Assembly: GCA_949297305.1 (NCBI GenBank)
Contig: CASFSG010000031.1
Coordinates: 1-36,797, forward strand
Reading direction: 5' to 3'
Origin: an uncultured bacterium
GTDB taxonomy: Bacteria; Bacillota_I; Bacilli_A; RFN20; CAG-826
DNA length: 36,797 nt
A program made the position numbers and the translations under genes. Below the pieces are notes generated by a model. It searched no databases. It saw nothing but the letters and a program-made list of their open reading frames with translations, and was not told the origin of the DNA. This document shows, in pieces, positions 30,572-36,797 of this stretch; positions within the stretch are counted from its first letter, which is position 1, and each line of letters opens with the position of its first letter.

Positions 30572-31177
30572 ATGGCAAAAAAAGAATCAAAAAGTCTCTT
30601 GAAATTAGTTTTACCAGTTGTTGTTTTGATATTCGGTGTTTTAGCGATTGCGATGATGGCGATGAATTTCGTCGGCATCAACACTGTTACTACCGATACT
30701 AATTCAATATTAGGTGCTCAAGTGACAACAACTAATGGTCTATTAGTTGCAATTAATGGATTTGCGGCTGCGTTTGGTGGTGAAGGCATTTTAGAATGGT
30801 ATGTTGTAGTTGAAGAACCAATATTAAGTGTCTCAATGGATGTAAACGGAAATGTTGTCATTATGGTAGCGTTTATTTTGGTAGTCGTTGGAGCTATTCT
30901 TCCACTTGTTACTATTGCATTAAAAAATAAGATGGCTAATAAACTAATGTATTTATTAAGTGCTTTAGCATTAATCGCTGGTGCGATCATCTTCTTCTTA
31001 AGCGCGACGATTGTTAAAGATTCACTTGCTCAAGAAATAGCTGATGCAAGTAATGGAGTATTTGAATTGAATCTAGATGAAACTCCTATAACACTTGGTG
31101 TTGGCGCAATTATTAGCGGTATTGCTGCCATTTTAGGTGGTTTAGCTAGTGGCGCAGGTGTCGTCAAAGCACAATAG
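30572..31177 (+). CDS. four-helix membrane protein with an outer loop, function unknown
   Basis: No family recognised. The 201-aa product has membrane helices near 10-33, 95-116, 124-145 and 174-198, with a roughly 60-residue Thr/Asn-rich loop after helix 1 and a short acidic one between helices 3 and 4. The last helix is Gly/Ala-rich. The layout and several turns resemble the 162-aa protein at 3,012, so the two may form a small lineage-specific family. It has an AAAGGA site, its own promoter and a bidirectional terminator. Confidence 0.8.
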   Translation: MAKKESKSLLKLVLPVVVLIFGVLAIAMMAMNFVGINTVTTDTNSILGAQVTTTNGLLVAINGFAAAFGGEGILEWYVVVEEPILSVSMDVNGNVVIMVAFILVVVGAILPLVTIALKNKMANKLMYLLSALALIAGAIIFFLSATIVKDSLAQEIADASNGVFELNLDETPITLGVGAIISGIAAILGGLASGAGVVKAQ

Positions 31178-31195
31178 CACTAAACTAATGATTTA

Positions 31196-31219
31196 AAAAA
31201 GGAGGCTCGCCTCCTTTTT
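31196..31219. terminator. bidirectional rho-independent terminator
   Basis: AAAAAGGAGG (31196-31205), loop CTCG, CCTCCTTTTT (31210-31219). It ends the 201-aa gene in the plus direction and the glgB-glgP-dUTPase operon in the minus direction. Confidence 0.92.
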
Positions 31220-31238
31220 AATTTTGTTTGTTTTTATC

Positions 31239-31733
31239 TTAATAATTATTCTTTTGTCGCGAATAATTGATAGCTAGTTTTTTTAAATAAGCGTCAATTA
31301 TCTCACGCTCATTAAAGCCAAGCATCGCTCCTAAATTTAATAATTCTTGCATCACTAAATAATAATTGTCTAAATTATAATTATCTAATAAATCTGCGCC
31401 TAAACGATATAAATTAATAAATTGCACATCTAAAGGAATCTTTTTACCATACATTTGATAATGATATTTATTCGCTTTTAAAGGAATGCCTAGCGATAAT
31501 AAAAAATGAAAAGCATCAGCAAATTCATCTAAAATAATATCTTTTGAAGATGGTCCTTTATTTGACCAATATTTAAAACAACGTGTTTCGTTAGCTAATT
31601 CCCCTAGCTCAACCATAAAAGCGAGGAGACGACGGGTAAAGGTCGTCTCATAGTTAATTTGATGATTTGAGGCAATTAAAGCATCTAAAGAAGCTTGCTC
31701 ATGATAAAGTTTTTCTAAATTAATCTTGCTCAT
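31239..31733 (-). CDS. dimeric (all-alpha) dUTP diphosphatase
   Basis: The enzyme hydrolyses dUTP to dUMP, keeping uracil out of DNA and feeding dTMP synthesis. The 164-aa product has the all-alpha NTP pyrophosphatase metal motifs ELGELANE and DEFADAFHF (E-x-x-D type), plus RCFKYWSNK after the first, typical of the dimeric dUTPase family. ATG 31733 is preferred over a TTG 3 bp upstream. The gene overlaps the end of glgP by 14 bp, without a clear Shine-Dalgarno, so it relies on coupling. Its link to glycogen genes looks incidental. Confidence 0.88.
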   Translation of the reverse strand: MSKINLEKLYHEQASLDALIASNHQINYETTFTRRLLAFMVELGELANETRCFKYWSNKGPSSKDIILDEFADAFHFLLSLGIPLKANKYHYQMYGKKIPLDVQFINLYRLGADLLDNYNLDNYYLVMQELLNLGAMLGFNEREIIDAYLKKLAINYSRQKNNY

Positions 31734-34143
31734 CAAAGGTTATTTTATCTAAATGCCAAATATCGCGGACATATTCTCTAATGGTGCGGTCGCTAGTAAA
31801 ATAGCCGCTCATCGCAATATTAATTAAGCAAATTTCTGCCCATTTATGACGATTAAGATAAAGTTTTTCGACTTTCTTTTGCGCTTCTAAATAAGCATCA
31901 AAATCCTTAAGGATAAAGAATTGATCATTATTATTCATCAATTCATCGAAAATATTTCTAAAGCGGTCTGGTCTTCCTTCCGCCCAAGGACCAGCAAATA
32001 ACGAATCCATAATCCATTTAATTTTGGAATTGTTATTATATTCATCCCAAGCACTATAACCGCCTTCATCATAATATTTTAAAACTTCTTCGCTCGTCAA
32101 ACCAAAAATTACACAATTATCATCATTAACTAAGTCGCGAATTTCGACATTTGCTCCATCGAGCGTCCCTAAAGTTAAAGCACCATTCATCATGAATTTC
32201 ATATTGGAAGTGCCACTAGCTTCTTTCGAAGCTGTCGATATTTGTTCGCTGACATCAGCGGAAGGAATGATTTTTTCCGCTAAGGAAACGCCATAATTTT
32301 CAACAAAGACAATCTTGATATATTTACTCACGTCAGGATCATTATTAACGACTTTTGCTACCGCTAAAATTAATTCGATAATCTTTTTAGCAAAATAATA
32401 GCTCGGAGCAGCCTTCGCACCAAAAATAAAGGTGCGAGGATACATCTTAAATGAAGGATCCTCCTTAATGCATTTATATAAATACATGATATGGAAGCAA
32501 TTCATCAATTGACGTTTATATGCGTGCAATCGCTTAATTTGCACATCATAAATTGAATTTTCATCAATATCAATATTATATTTAGCCCTAACAAATTCTT
32601 TGAATTTAATTTTATTTTCGTGTTTGATTTCTAAAAATTCTTTTTGAACATCTTTATCTTTAGCAAATTTTTTAAATTCGCTCAAACGATTTTCCATATC
32701 GGTAATCCATTCATCATCAATCTTACTCGAGATTAACGAAGCTAAACGCGGATTAGAATTTAATAACCAGCGACGATGGGTGACACCATTAGTCTTATTA
32801 TTAAATTTTTCAGGATAATATTCGTAGAATTCTTTGAAAGTTTGATGCTCTAAAATTTCCGTATGAAGTTTAGCGACACCATTGACAGAAAAAGACGCAT
32901 AAATCGCTAAATTAGTCATATGAATTTGGCCGTCTTTGATAATTTGCATTGCATAGCGTTTACCGCTATCAAAGTTCTTTTCAGCCATTTCTTGATTGAA
33001 ACGACGATTAATTTCTTCAATGATCATATAACATCGCGGGCATAGTTCTTGAATATATTGAATCGGCCATCTTTCAAGAGCTTCAGGCATAATCGTATGA
33101 TTAGTATAAGCGATGGAATGACGAACTTGATACCAAGCTTCGTCCCAACCCATTTGATATTCATCAATTAATAAGCGCATGAGTTCAGGAATCGCTAAAA
33201 TCGGATGAGTGTCGTTAAGTTGGAAGACATAAAAGTCGCATAAATTATCCATGCGACCTTCGCGACGTTTATGACCGCGTAGGACAGATTGTAAACCAGC
33301 TGAAACGAGGAAATATTGTTGTCTAACTCTTAGCTTGCGACCAGCTTCCGTAGAATCGTCGGGATATAAACCATGCGATAATTCTTTTAAATCATTTAAA
33401 TATTTTTCAAAAGAGACATCGCGGGGAAGATTGTTTTCGCTTGGGTCAGCTGACCATAAGCGCAAGGTATTAGCGACACCATTGCGATAGCCGACAACCG
33501 AAACATCATAAGGTGTGGCTTTGACATAGGTGCACTTAACTGTACGAACACCTAATTCGCCATTTGGTTTAAGATAGGTTTCACAATTGCCACCAAATTT
33601 GACTTCAACAGCGTGTTTAGGTTTACGAACTTCAAAGACAAAACCATTAGTCATCCATTGGTCGGGAAGTTCGGTTTGTTTTCCTTCATTAAAGACTTGT
33701 CGAAAAAAACCATAATCGTAACGAATGCAATTGCCATGACCTACATAGCCTAGCGAAGCAATCGAATCTAAAAAACAAGCGGCTAGTCGGCCTAAACCAC
33801 CATTCCCTAGCCCAGCATCACTTTCAAGTTCTTCTAGTTCATGAATATCAATACCTAACTCGTTTAAACCTTCTTTAGCAACTTTATAAATGCCGAGATT
33901 TTGCATATTATTAACCAAAAGGCGGCCAATTAAAAATTCCATTGAAAAATAAATCAATTGTTTTTTGTGGTGCTTAAGAGCAGCTTCGCGGGTTTCTCGC
34001 CAAGAGTAGCCAGCGTAATCTCTTACCATTTCTCCTAAAATATCATAACGTTCACTAATATGGCTATCAGGGACGCTTTTACCATATTTTTCCGAAAGTC
34101 GACGTTCGAAATGTTGCTTAAAATCTAAAACATTAGAAAACAT
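31720..34143 (-). CDS. glgP: glycogen/maltodextrin phosphorylase
   Basis: The enzyme releases glucose-1-phosphate from alpha-1,4-glucan ends using pyridoxal phosphate. The 807-aa protein has the family's LIYFSMEFLIGRLL, LEELESDAGLGNGGLGRLAACFLDS, NDTHPILAIPELMRLLIDE, and the PLP site EASGTSNMKFMMNGALTLGTLDGANVEI (Schiff-base Lys near 650). Length fits the GT35 family. It is 12 bp after glgB and forms a storage-glucan turnover pair with it. Synthesis genes (glgA, glgC) are not in this window. Confidence 0.97.
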   Translation of the reverse strand: MFSNVLDFKQHFERRLSEKYGKSVPDSHISERYDILGEMVRDYAGYSWRETREAALKHHKKQLIYFSMEFLIGRLLVNNMQNLGIYKVAKEGLNELGIDIHELEELESDAGLGNGGLGRLAACFLDSIASLGYVGHGNCIRYDYGFFRQVFNEGKQTELPDQWMTNGFVFEVRKPKHAVEVKFGGNCETYLKPNGELGVRTVKCTYVKATPYDVSVVGYRNGVANTLRLWSADPSENNLPRDVSFEKYLNDLKELSHGLYPDDSTEAGRKLRVRQQYFLVSAGLQSVLRGHKRREGRMDNLCDFYVFQLNDTHPILAIPELMRLLIDEYQMGWDEAWYQVRHSIAYTNHTIMPEALERWPIQYIQELCPRCYMIIEEINRRFNQEMAEKNFDSGKRYAMQIIKDGQIHMTNLAIYASFSVNGVAKLHTEILEHQTFKEFYEYYPEKFNNKTNGVTHRRWLLNSNPRLASLISSKIDDEWITDMENRLSEFKKFAKDKDVQKEFLEIKHENKIKFKEFVRAKYNIDIDENSIYDVQIKRLHAYKRQLMNCFHIMYLYKCIKEDPSFKMYPRTFIFGAKAAPSYYFAKKIIELILAVAKVVNNDPDVSKYIKIVFVENYGVSLAEKIIPSADVSEQISTASKEASGTSNMKFMMNGALTLGTLDGANVEIRDLVNDDNCVIFGLTSEEVLKYYDEGGYSAWDEYNNNSKIKWIMDSLFAGPWAEGRPDRFRNIFDELMNNNDQFFILKDFDAYLEAQKKVEKLYLNRHKWAEICLINIAMSGYFTSDRTIREYVRDIWHLDKITFDEQD

Positions 34144-34155
34144 ATTTACTCCAAT

Positions 34156-35988
34156 CTATTTTTTTAATTTAAAAATCATCGCGCCAAAAGAGGCAATTTT
34201 AATTGTTATTTTATAAGGGGCATTATATGGCCCAAAATCATGAGCCTCACAAGGTAAGCCATTATATTGGTTATAACCGCTATAGACATCTTTATCAGAA
34301 TTAAAAATTTCTTCATAAAAACCTGGACGCGTCACACCTATTTCATAATAAGCGTAAAAATTTGGGGTCATATTAAAAACAAAGAGTAATAAATCATCAC
34401 CACAATATCTTTCAAAAGCTAAAATGGAATCATTATTATTATCGACCATCGTCCAATGGAAATTGTTTGGATTATATTCTTCGACATGCATCGCTTTTTC
34501 ATAGCGATAAATGAGATTTAAATCGCGAATCATCCTAGAAATCGAGTCGTGTTTAGGGAATGTCTTTAAAACCCATGGTAACGATTTATTTTCGTTCCAT
34601 TCATCAAAAGAGGCTAATTCGTTACCCATAAAGTTTAATTTTTTCCCAGGATGAGCAAATTGGTAAGTATATAAATTGCGAACCAAAGCGAACTTATTAT
34701 CGTAATCGCCCCACATTTTATTAATGATAGTTCCCTTGCCATGGACAACTTCATCATGCGAAAGCGGTAAGAGGAAATTCTCGTTATAAAAATAAGCCAT
34801 CGAGAAGGTTAATTTATTATGTTCATATTTTTTATAAATAGGATCTTTTGAATAATATTTAAGAGTGTCATTCATCCATCCTAAATCCCATTTATAATCA
34901 AAACCAATTCCGCCATAAATCGTCGGTTTAGTTACTCCATAAAAATCACTAGAATCTTCAGCGATCATCATTAAAGAAGAATGACGGTCATGCATGCGAG
35001 CATTTAGTCGTTTTAAAAATTCTACCCCACCATCATTTGTGCCTTTATCTTTGTTGCCGTCCCAAAAGAGCATATTACTCACCGCGTCAACTCGAATGCC
35101 ATCAAAATGAAATTCCGTCACAAAATAATTCATCGCTGACATTAAAAAGGAGCGAACGGGATCTTTACCTAAATCAAAATAAGCACTGCCCCAAGGAGAA
35201 ATTCTTCTTTGAGTTGAAGCGTATTCATATAGATGCGCGCCATCAAAATTATATAAAGCAAAAGCATCTTTAGCAAAATGCACTGGGGCAAAATCTAAAA
35301 TAACTCCGATTCCGGCTTGATGCATCCGATCAACAAAAGACATCAATTGGAAGGGATTACCGTATCGCGAATCCACGCTATAAAAGCCTGTTGCCTGATA
35401 ACCCCAACTACCATCGAAAGGATATTGAACAATAGGCATAATTTCAACATGCGTATAACCCAAACCTTTAATATAAGGTATTAAATAATCGGCGATTTCT
35501 TCATAAGATAGATTGCGACCATCGATTTGACCTTTCCAAGAGCCTAAATGCATTTCATAAATCGACATCGGTTCATCGAAATTGCGCGTTCGTTTGAGCA
35601 TAAATTTTTCATCGTGCCAAACGAAGTTACGATAATCGAATAGGCGCGAGCAAGTTCCAGGACGATATTCACTAAAGAAAGCGTAAGGATCGGCTTTATC
35701 AACATAAACACCTTTTGCATTTCGAAAATGAAATTTATAAGATTGATAATTCTTTAACCCGGGAATAAAGATTTCATAAGTGCCGGAATCATCAATCTTT
35801 TGCATTTTGTGGGCTCCGACATCCCAATTATTAAATTCTCCAATTACCGAAACATCGTCCGCCATCGGAGCATACAAACGAAAAATGACACCTTCCTCAT
35901 CACCTTGTTTGATAAAATGCGCACCAAAATATTGGTAAGCATCAATTGTTTGTCCCATTAAAAATTCATATAAAAATCCGTATGCCAT
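34156..35988 (-). CDS. glgB: 1,4-alpha-glucan branching enzyme
   Basis: GlgB introduces alpha-1,6 branches into glycogen. The 610-aa GH13 protein has a CBM48-type N-terminal domain (about 30-110, VIGEFNNWDVGAHKM), the catalytic barrel with IYEMHLGSW, LDFAPVHF, the nucleophile in DGIRVDAVSN (Asp301), acid Glu344 in IAEDSS, and PLSHDEVVHGK, plus a C-terminal beta domain. The ATG at 35988 gives FLYEFLMGQTIDAYQYFGAH, which aligns with the family start. TATAAT (35996-36001) ends 7 bp before the ATG and there is no Shine-Dalgarno, so the transcript looks leaderless. Confidence 0.97.
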   Translation of the reverse strand: MAYGFLYEFLMGQTIDAYQYFGAHFIKQGDEEGVIFRLYAPMADDVSVIGEFNNWDVGAHKMQKIDDSGTYEIFIPGLKNYQSYKFHFRNAKGVYVDKADPYAFFSEYRPGTCSRLFDYRNFVWHDEKFMLKRTRNFDEPMSIYEMHLGSWKGQIDGRNLSYEEIADYLIPYIKGLGYTHVEIMPIVQYPFDGSWGYQATGFYSVDSRYGNPFQLMSFVDRMHQAGIGVILDFAPVHFAKDAFALYNFDGAHLYEYASTQRRISPWGSAYFDLGKDPVRSFLMSAMNYFVTEFHFDGIRVDAVSNMLFWDGNKDKGTNDGGVEFLKRLNARMHDRHSSLMMIAEDSSDFYGVTKPTIYGGIGFDYKWDLGWMNDTLKYYSKDPIYKKYEHNKLTFSMAYFYNENFLLPLSHDEVVHGKGTIINKMWGDYDNKFALVRNLYTYQFAHPGKKLNFMGNELASFDEWNENKSLPWVLKTFPKHDSISRMIRDLNLIYRYEKAMHVEEYNPNNFHWTMVDNNNDSILAFERYCGDDLLLFVFNMTPNFYAYYEIGVTRPGFYEEIFNSDKDVYSGYNQYNGLPCEAHDFGPYNAPYKITIKIASFGAMIFKLKK

Positions 35989-35995
35989 AATTAAA

Positions 35996-36001
35996 ATTAT
36001 A
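35996..36001 (-). promoter_or_regulatory. -10 box of glgB operon, leaderless spacing
   Basis: TATAAT on the minus strand, 7 bp before the glgB ATG; no good -35 was found at 16-18 bp. Confidence 0.55.
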
Positions 36002-36110
36002 GTAGCATAGAAAAAATTAAATTCCTAGATTAAATATTATAAATCTTAAAATTTTAAATTTTAAAAATAAAAAAACAATTAATTAGATAGCCAAAATTTG
36101 AATTATTTAT

Positions 36111-36797
36111 CTAATGATTTTCTAATTTAATATTTAAATCCACTTGTTTTTCACTATTTAATTTATAGTTATGACTATTTTCTTGCTTAGTAAATGTTTC
36201 GTCAGCGATATCACTAATTAATGAGTTCGCATAAATTGCCAAAGCTAATATGCTATAGAAAATTAAATGGGGCAAACCATGGAGGAGAAAAGTCGCGGAA
36301 ATAGATGTGAAAATTTCATGAAGAAAAAGCATGAACAAAAAAATACGAAAGTTAAACAAAAGTAAAACTGGAACGCAAATAAACGATAATAAGATTCTTA
36401 ACGCTTGATTTAATTTAGCCTTACTATAACCAAAAAGATGATAAAACGCTAACCAAGTCAAGAAGAAAGCGTAAATAGCTAATGGTAAAAAATCACTAGC
36501 GAAGACTTTATTAGTTTGAATAGTTGCACCTAAATAAATTAATTGAACGGTGCTCGGTATAATAAAGATGATAAGCGGCAAAGCCGATATCAAACGATAG
36601 AGATGTTTATTTTTAACATTAAAATCGCCTTTTAATAAAAACGCTATTAAGACACTAGCAAAAATGAATGCAATAGTTATTAATCCATTATTAATATTAA
36701 TTGGATAAATGTAAGTTTTTAAATAATTTTTATGATATTCATCGGAATACATTGTATGATACATCGATACTGAATAAACTATTTGTGAAATAGTTAA
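36111..36797 (-). CDS. polytopic membrane protein, function unknown, likely cut by window edge
   Basis: The frame is open from stop 36111 to the last base, so the real start may lie beyond the window; an internal ATG at 36764 would give 217 aa. The residues before that ATG (TISQIVYSVS) read naturally into what follows. About five or six membrane helices are visible, a Tyr-rich polar stretch near the start, and a hydrophilic 40-residue C-terminal tail (ETFTKQENSHNYKLNSEKQ). No motif identifies it. The gap to glgB (about 120 bp) has runs of A/T but no convincing terminator. Confidence 0.6.
   Translation of the reverse strand, partial: LTISQIVYSVSMYHTMYSDEYHKNYLKTYIYPININNGLITIAFIFASVLIAFLLKGDFNVKNKHLYRLISALPLIIFIIPSTVQLIYLGATIQTNKVFASDFLPLAIYAFFLTWLAFYHLFGYSKAKLNQALRILLSFICVPVLLLFNFRIFLFMLFLHEIFTSISATFLLHGLPHLIFYSILALAIYANSLISDIADETFTKQENSHNYKLNSEKQVDLNIKLENH

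Noticed and set aside
30418-30990. Minus-strand frames opposite the TudS-like and 201-aa genes
   Set aside because: They are shadows of well-supported plus-strand genes and lack start signals.
31239-35988. Glycogen genes as part of a full glycogen synthesis cluster
   Set aside because: Only branching enzyme and phosphorylase are present; no glgA, glgC or glgD appears in the window, so a complete pathway cannot be claimed.

Overview
The window looks like chromosomal housekeeping DNA from a low-GC member of the class Bacilli. By eye it is clearly AT-rich. TGA is used as a stop (for example ending mutS2, rsmH and pheT) and the Trp codons I checked are TGG, so the code is the standard bacterial one. 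That argues against Mycoplasmatales but leaves Acholeplasma-, Izemoplasma-, RF39- or Erysipelotrichia-like lineages. The division cluster runs mraZ, rsmH, a 55-aa membrane ORF, ftsA, ftsZ, with no penicillin-binding protein, mraY, mur or ftsW gene. This suggests a reduced or wall-less cell plan, although such genes could lie elsewhere. No mobile element, CRISPR array or rRNA gene was seen.

Layout. (1) 1-2,840, minus: rimP-nusA-rnpM(ylxR)-infB, with an attenuator-like hairpin in the leader; infB runs off the left edge. (2) 2,850-4,920: two membrane proteins of unknown function, an operator-like promoter and a 367-bp AT-rich gap. (3) 4,918-7,121, minus: a three-gene overlapping operon with a nitroreductase, a helical-repeat protein with a possible cyclin-like tail, and a HEPN-CBS protein. 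(4) 7,190-8,497: a CLC antiporter. (5) 8,510-12,731, minus: tRNA-Arg(UCU), uvrC, mutS2. (6) 12,851-13,783: RNase HIII. (7) 13,776-22,196, minus: the mraZ division unit, a terminator, then ftsA-ftsZ-ileS-lspA-rluD. (8) 22,244-26,500, minus: a T-box riboswitch, pheS-pheT and a DUF177 gene. (9) 26,603-27,135: an ECF S component. (10) 27,141-29,954, minus: 41-aa membrane ORF, DUF45 metallopeptidase, TrmH-like methylase, patatin-like protein. (11) 30,019-31,219: TudS-like desulfurase and a second small membrane protein. (12) 31,196-36,001, minus: glgB-glgP-dUTPase. (13) 36,111 to the right edge: an incomplete membrane protein gene.

How the genes relate. Most of the window is translation and RNA biology (rimP, nusA, rnpM, infB, ileS, pheST, rluD, TrmH, rsmH, DUF177), DNA upkeep (uvrC, RNase HIII, dUTPase), ribosome-collision or recombination control (mutS2), division, and glycogen turnover (glgB, glgP).

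The most interesting signals are regulatory or architectural. Several transcription units seem to begin almost exactly at the start codon, without a Shine-Dalgarno (leaderless). The rluD-type gene appears to start at an AUA codon. MraZ boxes sit in the mraZ 5' leader. Long perfect palindromes occur in several promoter regions. The HEPN-CBS operon could be a nucleotide-sensing RNase module. FtsA lacks its usual nucleotide-binding motifs. I found no clear-cut new system; the HEPN-CBS/cyclin-like operon is the best candidate.
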